The notes: generated by a model from the sequence alone, not told the origin. A DNA stretch of 64,000 bases from Candidatus Chlamydia sanziniae (GCF_001653975.1 NZ_CP014639.1:806001-870000), one strand, 5' to 3'; shown: positions 9,420 through 19,986, counted from the first letter of the stretch. Numbers and translations: made by a program.

Positions 9420-9843
9420 TGGAGGTGGAGAGACTCGAACTCTCGTCCTTGATAAACTCCCTGTAAATTTCTACATGCTTATCTCCTAGAGTAAGTACAT
9501 TGAATTCTCTCAGCTAGGAGCCTCTATAAGAACCAATGAATCTCAATAATCTCGAACAAACCTTCTTGAGAATTAGAGAAGATAAGTTCCAACCAGATAG
9601 ATGACGATGTTTCACTAGCCTCTGGTAGAACTGGTGAACATCGGGTTATCTAGAGGTTATCTCTAAATAACAACTTGTGCTAATTAAGCAGCAACTCTTT
9701 CCTCAATGAGGTCAGCGAAGCAGATAATTTCGCATTCAGCCTTTGGTTCGGCATTTATTGTTTTGTCGGCTTTTTAGGAGGCCAGCCAACGCCCTCCGCA
9801 TGCAATTAACACTTCATTTTCAAGTCGAAACCTATACACCCCC
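9420..9843 (-). ncRNA. ssrA: Transfer-messenger RNA (tmRNA)
   Basis: Rescues stalled ribosomes, adding a degradation tag. The 5' end GGGGGUG (9843 downward) pairs with CACCUCC near the 3' end, with a discriminator A at 9420. The T-arm GTTCGAGTC is present and the CCA end is not encoded. The tag frame lies at 9752-9684. The 424-base length and the one-piece, unpermuted structure are typical. It is encoded between the CT_018-like gene and ileS, on the opposite strand from ileS. Confidence 0.95.
9684..9752 (-). other. tmRNA tag reading frame
   Basis: Within ssrA, the resume codon GCC begins a 22-codon tag followed by TAA. It starts AEPKAECEII and ends EERVAA, with C at position 11. The N-terminal half matches the chlamydial tags I know, while the second half differs from the ones I remember for C. 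trachomatis and C. pneumoniae. The alanine-rich end is the usual protease signal. Confidence 0.9.
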
Positions 9844-9850
9844 AAAGATC

Positions 9851-9880
9851 ATTGTAAAGTTTCTTCTTGTTTTATTGCAA
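9851..9880 (-). promoter_or_regulatory. ssrA promoter (sigma-66 type)
   Basis: On the minus strand, TTGCAA (9880-9875) and TACAAT (9856-9851) are separated by 18 bases, and the -10 box is 7 bases before the mature tmRNA 5' G at 9843. Both boxes are close to the sigma-70/66 consensus, and the spacing supports them. Confidence 0.7.
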
Positions 9881-10012
9881 ATACGACTTTTTAGATTGCT
9901 ACTTCAGTGTGAATTCTTCCCCCTCCTTTCATAGAGGAGAGCTGTGGACGAAAACCTCAAAAAGCTTTATGTTGAGATAGTTTTATATTTAGATTATACC
10001 AGAGACAAAAAC

Positions 10013-13000
10013 ATGACCGACAATTTGGAGAATAAAGATAGCTTTTCTGCAAGGGAAGAGCAGATCTTAAAGTTTTGGAAAGAAAAAGAAATTTTTCAAA
10101 AATCTTTAAAAAATCGTCAAGGTTGTACTCTTTATTCTTTTTATGATGGCCCACCCTTTGCAACAGGACTACCTCACTACGGACATTTATTAGCGAGCAC
10201 AATTAAAGATGTTGTTGCCCGCTATGCTACAATGAATGGCTATTATGTTCCTCGACGTTTTGGTTGGGATTGCCATGGAGTTCCCGTAGAGTATGAAGTG
10301 GAAAAATCACTCAATCTTACCTCACCAGGAGCTGTAGAAAATTTTGGAATTGGTGCTTTTAATGAAGAGTGTCGTAAAATTGTTTTTCAATATGTTCATG
10401 AATGGGAAGCTTATATCAATCGTATAGGGCGATGGGTAGATTTTTCCTCTACATGGAAAACTATGGACGCTTCCTTTATGGAAAGTGTATGGTGGGTGTT
10501 TAAGTGCCTCTATACCCAAGGATTGGTTTATGAAGGAACTAAAGTTGTTCCCTTTTCTACCCAATTGGGTACCCCTCTTTCCAATTTTGAGGCAAGTCAG
10601 AACTATAAAGAAGTAGCTGATCCTTCAATTGTGCTCAAAATGCCCCTACAGGGAGATCCTGCTTCTTTACTTGTATGGACAACCACACCATGGACTCTTC
10701 CCTCCAATATGGCAGTTGCTGTCGGAGGGCATATCACCTATATTCGTGTCGAAGATAAAGAAACACGAGAGCAGTGGATTTTAGGTCAAGGGTCTCTTGC
10801 TCGTTGGTTTGCTAATCCTGAAACATTTACAATTTTAGAAAGCTTTTCTGCACAGGCTCTTATTGGTAAGACTTATGAGCCGCCTTTTTCTATTTTTGCA
10901 TCTAAACGTGAAGAGGGAGCATTTCGAGTGCTTGCGGGTTCTTTTGTAGAAGAGCACGAAGGCACAGGAATCGTCCATATGGCACCCGCTTTTGGTGAGG
11001 CGGACTTTTTGCTTTGTAAGGAAAATCATATTCCCATGGTGTGTCCTGTAGATGACCATGGCAATTTCACAGAAGAGATCCCTGAATATCAAGGTCAATA
11101 CATTAAAAATGCAGATAAACAAATCATCAAGTTTTTGAAACATGTGGGTAAGATATTTTATCATGGTACTTCGACGCACCGGTATCCATTTTGCTGGAGG
11201 ACAGACACTCCTTTAATTTATAAAGCAGTAAACTCTTGGTTCGTAGCTGTGGAAAAGATCAAAGATAAGATCCTTCGAGTGAATAGTCATATTCATTGGG
11301 TGCCTGAGCATGTACAAAAGGGTCGGTTTGGGAAATGGCTTGAAGGAGCTCGCGATTGGGCAATTAGTAGAAATCGTTATTGGGGGACACCTATGCCGAT
11401 TTGGAAAAGTATAGATGGAGATATTCTAGTTATAGGTTCTGTCCAAGAACTTGAAGAGTTCACAAAAACTCAGATTAGTGATTTACATCGACATTTTGTG
11501 GATTCTTTAAAGATTGTGAAGGAAGGAAAAGTTTTTTATCGTGTTCCCTATGTTTTTGATTGCTGGTTTGATTCTGGAGCTATGCCTTATGCACAGAACC
11601 ACTATCCTTTTGAACATCAAGAAAAGACTCAAGCAGCATTTCCTGCGGATTTTATTGCTGAAGGACTCGATCAAACTCGAGGATGGTTCTATACTCTTAC
11701 AGTAATTTCTACAGCCTTATTTGATCAACCTGCATTTCATAATGCTATTGTCAATGGCATTATTCTTGCAGAAGATGGAAATAAGATGTCAAAGCGTTTA
11801 AATAACTATTCTAGCCCTAAATATATCTTGGATATTTATGGCGCTGACGCTTTGAGATTGTATTTACTACATAGCGTTGTAGTAAAAGCTGAAGACTTGC
11901 GTTTTTCTGATAAGGGTGTTGAAGGTATTTTTAAGCAGATACTTCTTCCTCTAACGAATGTAATAGCTTTTTTTAAGATTTATACAGAACTGTACGAATT
12001 TAATGCTCAAGTTCAAGAAGAACCAAGTTCTGTAGAAATAGATCAGTGGATTTTATCTAATTTGTACAGTGTTGTAGGTAAAGTTCGTGAAAGCATGCAA
12101 ATATATCATTTAAACTTAGCTGTAGAGCCCTTTGTGACTTTCATCGATGACCTCACGAACTGGTATGTACGCCGCTGTAGGCGACGATTCTGGGAGGCTG
12201 AAGATTCCTTAGATCGCAGGGCAGCTTTTACAACACTTTATGAAGTGCTCAGAGTATTTTGTAAGGTAATTGCTCCTTTTGTTCCTTTTATAGCTGAGGA
12301 AATCTACCAGCAGCTAAAAACTACAAATGATAAAGAATCTGTGCATCTTTGTGATTTCCCTCAAGTTGACATGGATAAGATTCTTCCCGCATTAGAGCAA
12401 AACATGAAAGATGTCCGAGATATTGTTGGACTTGGCCACTCTTTGCGTAAAGAGCACAGGCTGAAGGTGCGGCAGCCGCTAGCAAACTTTTATATTATTG
12501 GATCTAAGAATCGTTTGGATCAGTTATTGGCGTTCGAGACTCTGATTGCAGAAGAGCTTAATGTGAAACGAGTCGTCTTTTATCAAGAAACTCCGAATTT
12601 TGTAGTCACAACTATAAAACCTAATTTTCGTTCCTTAGGTAAAAAAGTCGGAGCAAAAATAAAGGAAGTACAAAAGGCTCTCGCAGAACTTGATAAAACT
12701 GCAATTAAGCAATTAGAGCAGGGACAAGATTGTCTGTTAAATCTTGATGGAAAAGAAATCATTTTAAATAGTGACGATATTGTTTTCTGCCGTCAAGTAG
12801 ATCCTGGATACGTTGCTCGAAACTCAGCGTTGTTTATTGTAGTACTTGATTGCAAGTTGACAGAAGAACTGATTACTGAAGCTATAGCTCGTGAGCTAGT
12901 GAACAAGATTAATACAATGCGAAGAAATCAAAAGCTTCACGTATCTGATCGCATTGCGCTGAAAATAAAGAGTTCTGAGGTAGTGCACAAAGCCTTTTTA

Positions 13001-13138
13001 CAATATGAAACCTATATTTGTGAGGAGACGCTGACTACAGGATATGAATTTGTAGAAGTCTCACACCATGATGGAGAGGACTGGGAAATCAATGGTCATG
13101 CGGCAAATATTACTGTAATTAGTTCTATCCTAGCCTAA
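10013..13138 (+). CDS. ileS: Isoleucyl-tRNA synthetase
   Basis: Charges tRNA-Ile. From the ATG at 10013 (1041 residues) the HIGH motif is HYGH at 55-58 and the KMSKR motif is at 591-595. The editing (CP1) domain with TWTTTPWTLPSN-type sequence lies between them, and an anticodon-binding C-terminal half follows. Length and KMSKR point to the larger, eukaryote-like class of IleRS. The same frame extends to a GTG at 9944 with a good GAGGAG site, which would add 23 residues. I prefer 10013 because the family normally starts near ENKDSFSAREEQI. Homologue of CT_019. Confidence 0.95.
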   Translation: MTDNLENKDSFSAREEQILKFWKEKEIFQKSLKNRQGCTLYSFYDGPPFATGLPHYGHLLASTIKDVVARYATMNGYYVPRRFGWDCHGVPVEYEVEKSLNLTSPGAVENFGIGAFNEECRKIVFQYVHEWEAYINRIGRWVDFSSTWKTMDASFMESVWWVFKCLYTQGLVYEGTKVVPFSTQLGTPLSNFEASQNYKEVADPSIVLKMPLQGDPASLLVWTTTPWTLPSNMAVAVGGHITYIRVEDKETREQWILGQGSLARWFANPETFTILESFSAQALIGKTYEPPFSIFASKREEGAFRVLAGSFVEEHEGTGIVHMAPAFGEADFLLCKENHIPMVCPVDDHGNFTEEIPEYQGQYIKNADKQIIKFLKHVGKIFYHGTSTHRYPFCWRTDTPLIYKAVNSWFVAVEKIKDKILRVNSHIHWVPEHVQKGRFGKWLEGARDWAISRNRYWGTPMPIWKSIDGDILVIGSVQELEEFTKTQISDLHRHFVDSLKIVKEGKVFYRVPYVFDCWFDSGAMPYAQNHYPFEHQEKTQAAFPADFIAEGLDQTRGWFYTLTVISTALFDQPAFHNAIVNGIILAEDGNKMSKRLNNYSSPKYILDIYGADALRLYLLHSVVVKAEDLRFSDKGVEGIFKQILLPLTNVIAFFKIYTELYEFNAQVQEEPSSVEIDQWILSNLYSVVGKVRESMQIYHLNLAVEPFVTFIDDLTNWYVRRCRRRFWEAEDSLDRRAAFTTLYEVLRVFCKVIAPFVPFIAEEIYQQLKTTNDKESVHLCDFPQVDMDKILPALEQNMKDVRDIVGLGHSLRKEHRLKVRQPLANFYIIGSKNRLDQLLAFETLIAEELNVKRVVFYQETPNFVVTTIKPNFRSLGKKVGAKIKEVQKALAELDKTAIKQLEQGQDCLLNLDGKEIILNSDDIVFCRQVDPGYVARNSALFIVVLDCKLTEELITEAIARELVNKINTMRRNQKLHVSDRIALKIKSSEVVHKAFLQYETYICEETLTTGYEFVEVSHHDGEDWEINGHAANITVISSILA

Positions 13139-13176
13139 GAACATCTTGTCCGTGGTTATTTTGAATAAGAGTAAAT

Positions 13177-15087
13177 TTACTTTTTATCCTGTTGGGATTC
13201 TTGTCTAGGGAATAAACGACGGTGCTTTTGATAATAAATATAGCCAGCTAAAGATAATATAAATGTAAGAGCAATTCCATTAACTAAGTAACCTGGTAGA
13301 GTCGTTGGTGCCGAAACATTAGCAAGTCTATGAAAATGGTCTAAAGGCCAAAAAGTACAAATAGGAGATCCTAAAAGATTTTCCACGGGGACAAAACCAA
13401 ATTCGCGACTGTCAGCGCTCATTGGGTAGTTATCTCCTAGGACTAGGACGTGTCGTTTAGGTATTTGAATTCCAAAATTGCGAATAAACTCGGCAAATTC
13501 TTCAGGATCTGTGGGAGGAGCACCTTTTTCAATAAAAGCAATGTAGGGTCGGGTGGATGAAGACTCAGCTTGTTTAGTTTTTTCAGATTCAACAAATTTT
13601 TGTAGCATAGGATCGTTCTTTATAAAAACTGGAGAATCCATGATGTAAAGGTTCTCTTGGTTAAAGAAAGCATAACGATTAGGTAAAGGAGCTTGTTGTG
13701 GATTTATAGGGTTGTAAATGGAACTAAAATTAACACCACAGTTGAAAAGCTCTACGACTTGATTGTCATTAAGTTGAGCTAAAGGATGAGAGGATTTTAA
13801 CTTGTGACGCATGCCTCCAAAACCAATTTGGTAAGCTTGTCCTCTGGAATATTCATAACAGCCGTCAGGAACTGTAGGAAAGGCAAGAGCATAGGCTTGT
13901 GCAGCTCCTGAAGTGTTAATTTTAAATGGATGATATTTATAAGCAAGGCCTCCTACAACAACAAAACGTGATGTAGTTAAGTTATTCCGAATAAGATGCA
14001 AATGCTCCTGACGCAGCGGAAGAAGTGTTTTCATAGGCTGAATTGAAGGAATTAATCTTTGATCATAATGATGTAATAGAGGGGGAGGATAGGAAATATT
14101 TGGAGTATGACAAATTTCTAGATACGCCTGGGTTGTTGAGTTTTGGGTTAGTAAAGAATGAGCTTGCATGGCTTGCTTTTGGGTGAGAATACGTACCATA
14201 GCATAGTGACCCATACCAAAAAGATCTGCATAGCTTACTGGTGAAACATGCAAATCTTTTAACTTATTTGGGAGATCATCATGCCAAGCCTGATTATAAA
14301 AAAACTGGCCATAAGCATTGATTTGAGGTAGGGTAAGCTTACCACATGCCCGGTTCATTTGCTTAAAGTATATCAAGGTTTTCCCATTTTGGACATTCAC
14401 GTTTGTTGTGCCATCAAATGAGATATAGGGGACATGGTAAAGATGCTCTAAACGTTTGTCGGAAGGTGGATAGATTGGATTCCCTACTTTGTCAAGACCA
14501 TAAATTTTCCCCCCATAAAAATATAAAATGTCTTCGGGTTTTCCCATACAACGTTTGATGTAACGTTTTTTTCCAGGAATAAAACCAAAATACTTTGTTT
14601 CAGCGTCAGGAATCGGAAGATTTCCTACAGTAAAGACAACAAGGCTTCCTCGAGTAATTGACTCAGGATTAAAGCCCCAAGGTTTTTCCCTAAAAGGATA
14701 ATGCAAGCCAAAAGTTGTTTTAGAAACCAGAATGCGATCTTGTTCTAGAATCGTAGGTCGCATGGATCCCGTAGGAACTTCATAAAGTTCAAACCAAAAC
14801 TGACGAATTAAAAAAGCCACAATACCGGCGAAAAGAATCGCTTTGATAAGCTCATAAACTTTTTTTACAAAAGAACTAGGAAACCTTTTACAAAATTCCA
14901 ATGCTTGTTGGGCTAAATTGCTCGCTGTTTCTTGATCACGTTGAAAAATAGCACCTTCTAGTTGCTCTAAAAGGTTATGTAAATATTGGTAGGATTGCGG
15001 ATGCTTTGCTAATTTTTTGGTTTTAAGGAGCTTATAAGTATGGTGAAGAATTTGTCGACTTTTACGTATAGAATAGTGTTGTTTCAT
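13177..15087 (-). CDS. lepB: Signal peptidase I (large chlamydial form)
   Basis: Cleaves signal peptides of exported proteins at the outer face of the inner membrane. A hydrophobic span at about 82-98 precedes the catalytic Ser108 in PTGSMRPT; the general-base Lys178 lies in RYIKRCMGKPED. The C-terminal box LGDNYPMSADSREFG is near residues 555-570, and a second hydrophobic span lies near the C-terminus. The catalytic boxes are split by an insert of about 350 residues, making the protein 636 residues against the usual 200-350. This large form is the rule for chlamydial LepB (CT_020). Convergent with ileS. Confidence 0.95.
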   Translation of the reverse strand: MKQHYSIRKSRQILHHTYKLLKTKKLAKHPQSYQYLHNLLEQLEGAIFQRDQETASNLAQQALEFCKRFPSSFVKKVYELIKAILFAGIVAFLIRQFWFELYEVPTGSMRPTILEQDRILVSKTTFGLHYPFREKPWGFNPESITRGSLVVFTVGNLPIPDAETKYFGFIPGKKRYIKRCMGKPEDILYFYGGKIYGLDKVGNPIYPPSDKRLEHLYHVPYISFDGTTNVNVQNGKTLIYFKQMNRACGKLTLPQINAYGQFFYNQAWHDDLPNKLKDLHVSPVSYADLFGMGHYAMVRILTQKQAMQAHSLLTQNSTTQAYLEICHTPNISYPPPLLHHYDQRLIPSIQPMKTLLPLRQEHLHLIRNNLTTSRFVVVGGLAYKYHPFKINTSGAAQAYALAFPTVPDGCYEYSRGQAYQIGFGGMRHKLKSSHPLAQLNDNQVVELFNCGVNFSSIYNPINPQQAPLPNRYAFFNQENLYIMDSPVFIKNDPMLQKFVESEKTKQAESSSTRPYIAFIEKGAPPTDPEEFAEFIRNFGIQIPKRHVLVLGDNYPMSADSREFGFVPVENLLGSPICTFWPLDHFHRLANVSAPTTLPGYLVNGIALTFILSLAGYIYYQKHRRLFPRQESQQDKK

Positions 15088-15293
15088 AGAGATACTGGGT
15101 TAAAAAGCTAAGTCTTCGTTTTTAATCAGGCTATTTTGGATTTTTCAAGATTCGTCCCATACAATCACAACCTAAAATAGAAAGGAATCATAGTACGCAT
15201 TCAAAATGATTCCACCTAGCGGAAGTTGTGAGTATATTCTATCGCATTAGATTTTTTGATCAAAAATATTTTGCTGAATTATCAAAAGATCTT

Positions 15294-16043
15294 CTAGGGC
15301 AGAGGAATTTGTGGGTAAGAGTAGGTGTAAGGTGATGTTGCTTCATGCCCTACATCGATAGTTCGTAATGTCACGGGTCCCTTAGGAGTCTGAATGCTCG
15401 CCCATAAGGGGAAGACGGAGATTTCAGGAAACGTAAAATACATTAAGACATCAGTTCCAGACAAAGGACTCAGGTCATTAGGCCATAGACCATGCCACAT
15501 TTCCGTAGCTACAGAAACCTGGGGAGTACCTTCAATGGAAACTTTGGGGGACCAAGGTGTCTGGTTTTTGCCTTGTATTTTTATCAATTCCTTAGGTGCA
15601 GGAAGTAGCGAAAGTTGTAGAATCTTGCTAAATAAAGGGGCTTCTTCAAAGCTAGTGAGAGGAACTAAGGTGTGAGTTTCCATATTTAAAGCAAACATCT
15701 TAATATATTGTGAGTGCAGTAGAAATACGAAAATCTTGGAAGAAGAATTGAGTTGATGGATTGCTATTTTCCATGAAGTCTTTTGTGTAAGAGTACGATC
15801 CCTATAGGTTAGACAGGGAAAGTCAAGTATTTCTAGCCAAACAGCGTCAGGAGTCATGGATTTCACAAGTAAAAAAATCCTTTGTGTCCCGCGACTCAAC
15901 ACTGTGTAGTCACCTGGCTTAGCAAGAAAAATATTTTGTTTTATAGTTCGCGTGGACATGGGTTGAGAAGAATAGACGCTTAAAGGAGTCGTCAATAAGA
16001 GTCCCAGAAATAAGAAAAGTATTTTTCCTTGCTTTTTCATCAA
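15294..16043 (-). CDS. Exported conserved chlamydial protein, CT_021-like
   Basis: 249 residues with a clear signal peptide (MMKKQGKILFLFLGLLLTTP, cleavage near YSSQ at about 26). The mature part is beta-rich with no domain I can name. Tandem ATGs at 16043 and 16040 make the first residue uncertain. Position between lepB and rpmE matches CT_021. It is separated from lepB by about 200 bases and divergent from rpmE across 77 bases. A periplasmic or envelope location is inferred from the signal peptide; function unknown. Confidence 0.65.
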   Translation of the reverse strand: MMKKQGKILFLFLGLLLTTPLSVYSSQPMSTRTIKQNIFLAKPGDYTVLSRGTQRIFLLVKSMTPDAVWLEILDFPCLTYRDRTLTQKTSWKIAIHQLNSSSKIFVFLLHSQYIKMFALNMETHTLVPLTSFEEAPLFSKILQLSLLPAPKELIKIQGKNQTPWSPKVSIEGTPQVSVATEMWHGLWPNDLSPLSGTDVLMYFTFPEISVFPLWASIQTPKGPVTLRTIDVGHEATSPYTYSYPQIPLP

Positions 16044-16120
16044 ATATTTCGCTAAAATTTTTTCCTAAAACATCGTGCTGTAATTCCCTATGGTAAGATG
16101 GTGATTTTGGAGTTGTCAAT

Positions 16121-16450
16121 ATGAAAAAGAATACTCATCCTGAGTATGGGCAAGTTTTATTTGTAGATTCTTCTACAGGCTATAAGTTTGTATGTGGATC
16201 CACATATCAGAGTGATAAGACAGAAGTCTTTGAAGGACAAGAATATCCTGTATGTTATGTTAGCGTATCTTCTTCCTCACACCCTTTCTTTACAGGAAGT
16301 AAGAAATTTGTAGATGCTGAAGGTCGTGTTGATAAATTTTTAAAACGTTATAGCGCTAGAAAACAGCCTTTGCAGCAGCCACAGGCTGAAGAAAAGACAC
16401 GTCCTACCGTTAAAAGTAAAAAGAAGGTTGTAGGAAAGAAAAAAAAGTAA
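16121..16450 (+). CDS. rpmE2: 50S ribosomal protein L31 (type B)
   Basis: Starts [20 protein letters not shown] and carries [24 protein letters not shown], both typical of type-B L31. The Cys quartet of zinc-binding L31 is not complete. At 109 residues it is longer than usual because of a Lys-rich tail ([12 protein letters not shown]) that likely contacts rRNA. Followed at once by a strong intrinsic terminator at 16486-16532, so it is probably monocistronic. Confidence 0.95.
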   Translation: MKKNTHPEYGQVLFVDSSTGYKFVCGSTYQSDKTEVFEGQEYPVCYVSVSSSSHPFFTGSKKFVDAEGRVDKFLKRYSARKQPLQQPQAEEKTRPTVKSKKKVVGKKKK

Positions 16451-16485
16451 TTTCTTTACTTAAACTAAGCTTTTCTCCTCTTTAA

Positions 16486-16532
16486 AATACATTACAACTC
16501 TTTTAAGATTGAATAGTTGTGGTGTATTTTTT
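16486..16532 (+). terminator. Intrinsic terminator after rpmE2
   Basis: AATACATTACAACT (16486-16499) pairs with AGTTGTGGTGTATT (16515-16528): 14 pairs including two G-T wobbles, a 15-base loop, and a T-run from 16527 onward (TTTTTTATTT). It separates rpmE2 from the prfA operon. Confidence 0.85.
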
Positions 16533-16697
16533 ATTTGGTTTTCCATCTTGCAACATGGCCTTTGATGCTGTATACTTAATATGATTTAGCATGCTGCTAA
16601 GTACTGTAAAGCTTCCTGGGAATGATATTGAATTCATGGATGTTGGGGTGTTTAATGCACATTGCCTTTGTAAGCTCATTGATAATGAAGTTGATGC

Positions 16698-17783
16698 ATG
16701 AAAAAAAAGATATGTGAATATTTAAAACGTCTAGAAGAAATAGAAACACAAATTTCCAATCCTGAAATTTTCAACCGTCCTAAGGAATATAGTAAACTCA
16801 GTAAAGAACATGCACGCCTTTTGGAATTAAAAGGAATGTATGATCGAATCCTAAGTCAAGAAAAAGTACTTACCGATGATAAGCAGGCTTTGGCTGTAGA
16901 AACAGATCCCGAAATGATTGCTATGCTCACAGAGGGTATTGATGAGAGTAAGGGTAAGCTTGAGCGTTTAAATAAGCTGTTGGAAAATTTGCTTGTTCCT
17001 CCAGATCCTGATGACGATTTAAATGTTATTATGGAATTACGCGCAGGGACAGGAGGAGATGAAGCTGCTCTTTTTGTTGCAGATTGTGTGAGGATGTATC
17101 ATCTCTATGCAGCTGTTAAAGGGTGGAAATACGAGGTGCTTTCCGTCTCAGAATCTGATTTGGGGGGCTATAAAGAATATGTCATGGGTATCTCTGGGAT
17201 GGGAGTCAAGCGATTGCTGCAATATGAAGCGGGCACACATCGGGTTCAAAGGGTCCCTGAAACAGAAACCCAAGGACGAGTTCATACTTCAGCAGTTACT
17301 GTTGCTGTACTTCCAGAACCTCTGGAAGATGATACAGAGATTGTCATTGATGAGAAAGATTTAAAAATTGATACATTTAGAGCTTCTGGTGCTGGAGGGC
17401 AACACGTAAATGTTACAGATTCTGCTGTAAGGATTTCACATTTGCCTACAGGGCTTGTGGTTACTTGCCAAGATGAACGTAGTCAGCACAAGAATAAAGA
17501 TAAAGCTATGCGCATTCTTAAAGCTCGTATTCGTGATGCTGAAATGCATAAGCGCCACGAGGAGGCATCGGCTATGCGTTCTGCTCAGGTTGGAAGTGGA
17601 GATCGTTCAGAAAGAATTCGAACCTATAATTTCCCCCAAAATCGTCTGACAGATCATAGAATAGGCCTAACTTTATATAGTTTGGATAAAGTAATGGAAG
17701 GTGACTTAGATCCTATCACAACAGCCTTAGTCAGCCATGCCTATCATCAATTGCTAGAACATGGAAATCAAGAAACTTCTTAA
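16698..17783 (+). CDS. prfA: Peptide chain release factor 1
   Basis: Terminates translation at UAA and UAG. The universal GGQ is at 233-235 (GAGGQHVN) and the stop-codon-reading PxT tripeptide is PET at 187-189, which marks RF1 rather than RF2. Length of 361 residues is standard. First gene of a compact plus-strand run reaching metG. Its 3' end overlaps prmC, whose product methylates the GGQ glutamine, by 23 bases. Start ATG 16698 has no strong Shine-Dalgarno. Confidence 0.97.
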   Translation: MKKKICEYLKRLEEIETQISNPEIFNRPKEYSKLSKEHARLLELKGMYDRILSQEKVLTDDKQALAVETDPEMIAMLTEGIDESKGKLERLNKLLENLLVPPDPDDDLNVIMELRAGTGGDEAALFVADCVRMYHLYAAVKGWKYEVLSVSESDLGGYKEYVMGISGMGVKRLLQYEAGTHRVQRVPETETQGRVHTSAVTVAVLPEPLEDDTEIVIDEKDLKIDTFRASGAGGQHVNVTDSAVRISHLPTGLVVTCQDERSQHKNKDKAMRILKARIRDAEMHKRHEEASAMRSAQVGSGDRSERIRTYNFPQNRLTDHRIGLTLYSLDKVMEGDLDPITTALVSHAYHQLLEHGNQETS

Positions 17784-18627
17784 AGAAGGCACTGCCTACT
17801 TAGCTTATCATGGTATCCCTTTTTATGAGCGTGAAGCAGCATATATTCTTATGGACCTTCTTGGATTTGCTACGCGCGCGCAATTATTTGAGATATCTTG
17901 GGTTTCCGAATCTATGCTCTTAGAATACCGTAAGCGTTTGCAAAAACGTGGCCAGAGATGTCCGACAGCTTATGTTCACGGTTCTATTTGTTTTTTTGGA
18001 CTTAAGTTACATGTAGATGCTCGCGTACTGATTCCTCGAGTAGAAACCGAACTTCTTATTGAACATATTGTGACTTATGTATCTTTCCATCCTGAAATCC
18101 ATACTTTTTATGATGTTTGTTGCGGTAGTGGGTGCCTTGGGCTAGCTATAAAAAAATCCTGTCCACATCTTGAAGTAGTACTTTCAGATATTTGTTCCCA
18201 AGCAGTTTCTGTAGCCAAGGAAAATGCTGTGAATAATCATTTAGATGTAGAGATTCTCCTAGGAGATTTGTTTGATCCTTATGTAAGTCCGGGAGATGCT
18301 TTTGTATGTAATCCTCCGTATCTTTCTTATAGAGAAATAATTCAATCTGATCCAGAAGTGCGTTGTTATGAACCTTGGCAAGCCCTTGTTGGTGGTTCTA
18401 CAGGATTGGAGTTTTATGAACGCATAGCTCAAGAATTACCTAAGGTTTTGGCTTTGCAGGGTGTGGGATGGCTTGAAATAGGATATAACCAGGGGCGCGA
18501 AGTACAGAATATTTTTTCTAAACAGGGAATCTCTGGAAATGTATACCAAGATTTAGCTGGTTGGGATAGGATTTTTTTTCTTGAAATAGATCAAAGGGAT
18601 CCTGTATCCTCAAGGGTGTATTCTTGA
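17761..18627 (+). CDS. prmC: Release-factor glutamine methyltransferase
   Basis: Uses S-adenosylmethionine to N5-methylate the GGQ glutamine of release factors. The SAM-binding stretch is CCGSGCLG near 120-127, the catalytic NPPY is at 184-187 and the IPRVETE box at 91-97. Length 288 is normal. It starts inside the prfA end, which couples synthesis of enzyme and substrate. Homologue of CT_024 (often called hemK). Twelve bases separate it from ffh. Confidence 0.95.
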   Translation: MEIKKLLKEGTAYLAYHGIPFYEREAAYILMDLLGFATRAQLFEISWVSESMLLEYRKRLQKRGQRCPTAYVHGSICFFGLKLHVDARVLIPRVETELLIEHIVTYVSFHPEIHTFYDVCCGSGCLGLAIKKSCPHLEVVLSDICSQAVSVAKENAVNNHLDVEILLGDLFDPYVSPGDAFVCNPPYLSYREIIQSDPEVRCYEPWQALVGGSTGLEFYERIAQELPKVLALQGVGWLEIGYNQGREVQNIFSKQGISGNVYQDLAGWDRIFFLEIDQRDPVSSRVYS

Positions 18628-18639
18628 TTTTTTAGGTAA

Positions 18640-19986
18640 ATGATCGGTTCTTTATCACAAAAGTTGTCTTCTGTATTTTCTTCTTTAGTCTCTTCTCATA
18701 GGGTAACTGAAAAAAATATTTCTGATTCAATTCGGGAAGTGCGGTTAGCACTTCTAGATGCTGACGTCAATTATCACGTAGTAAAAGACTTTATTGCGAA
18801 AGTAAAACAGAAAATTCTTGGGGACGAAGTTTGGACACATGTTTCCCCAGGCCAGCAATTTATACGTTGTTTACATGAAGAATTAACTGCTTTTCTCCGT
18901 GATGGTCGCGAAGAACTGATTATAGAAGGGCGCCCCTCTGCAATGCTTCTTTTTGGTTTACAAGGATCAGGAAAAACAACAACCGTTGCTAAGCTTGCAG
19001 CTCATATTATTCAAAAACAGAAAGCAAAAAAAGTTTTAGTAGTTCCCTGCGACCTTAAAAGATTTGCAGCCATAGATCAATTGAAAATTTTAGTCTCACA
19101 AACACAGGCAGAATGTTATCATACAGAAGAGGAAAATTCTGTAAAGGTAGCAGCACAAGCAATGAGGTATGCTAAAGAAAAGGAACACGACCTTGTTATC
19201 ATTGATACTGCTGGTCGTCTTCATGTAGATGACACACTGATGGAAGAATTGGCGGCGATACAACAAGTTGTGCAGGCAAAAGAGCGTCTCTTTGTTATGA
19301 ATCTTGCTACAGGCCAAGATGCAGTAGCCACAGCTCAAGTTTTTGATAAGTATTTAGATTTGACGGGAATTGTTTTCTCTATGGTGGATGGAGATGCTCG
19401 TGCTGGGGCAGTACTTTCAATCAAGAGTGTTTTAGGGAAACCAATTAAGTTTGAAGGGTGCGGAGAAAGAATTCAAGATTTTCGTGCATTTAATCCTGAA
19501 TCTATGTCTGATCGTATTCTTGGAATGGGGGATACCATAAATTTTGTTGATGAAATGCGTCAATGCATTTCTGAAAAAGAAAACGAAGAGCTCAATAAAA
19601 AATTGGTGGAAGCTACGTTTACTTATGAAGATTATTATAAGCAGATGCAGGCTTTTCGTCGTATGGGACCGCTACGGAAGCTTTTAGGGATGATGCCAGG
19701 GTTTCATAATACTAAGCCTAGTGAGAAGGAATTGGTGGATTCTGAGGAACATATGAAAAAAACAGAAGCAATAATTCTCTCCATGACTCTTGCAGAGAGA
19801 AGGGAGGAGGTGATTCTGGATATGAGTCGTATGAAACGGATTGCTTTTGGTTGTGGTCTGACTCTAGGAGAAGTGAATCAGTTTCGTAAACGTATGACGC
19901 AATCGAAAAAATTTTTTAAAGGTATGACTAAGAAGAGGATGGAACAAATGAGCAAGAAAATGTCAGGAGGCAATTCGTGGCGCTAA
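18640..19986 (+). CDS. ffh: Signal recognition particle protein
   Basis: SRP54-type GTPase that binds signal peptides and SRP RNA. Order: N domain, then G domain with P-loop GLQGSGKT at 107-114 and DTAGR near 190, then a methionine-rich M domain with LGMMPG near 348. The usual TKxD guanine-specificity motif reads SMVD here, and the box before it is NLATGQDAVATAQ. The final 10 bases overlap rpsP. Homologue of CT_025. Confidence 0.96.
   Translation: MIGSLSQKLSSVFSSLVSSHRVTEKNISDSIREVRLALLDADVNYHVVKDFIAKVKQKILGDEVWTHVSPGQQFIRCLHEELTAFLRDGREELIIEGRPSAMLLFGLQGSGKTTTVAKLAAHIIQKQKAKKVLVVPCDLKRFAAIDQLKILVSQTQAECYHTEEENSVKVAAQAMRYAKEKEHDLVIIDTAGRLHVDDTLMEELAAIQQVVQAKERLFVMNLATGQDAVATAQVFDKYLDLTGIVFSMVDGDARAGAVLSIKSVLGKPIKFEGCGERIQDFRAFNPESMSDRILGMGDTINFVDEMRQCISEKENEELNKKLVEATFTYEDYYKQMQAFRRMGPLRKLLGMMPGFHNTKPSEKELVDSEEHMKKTEAIILSMTLAERREEVILDMSRMKRIAFGCGLTLGEVNQFRKRMTQSKKFFKGMTKKRMEQMSKKMSGGNSWR

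Noticed and set aside
10835..11179. 114-codon minus-strand ORF inside ileS
   Set aside because: Shadow of ileS on the opposite strand with no independent signal.
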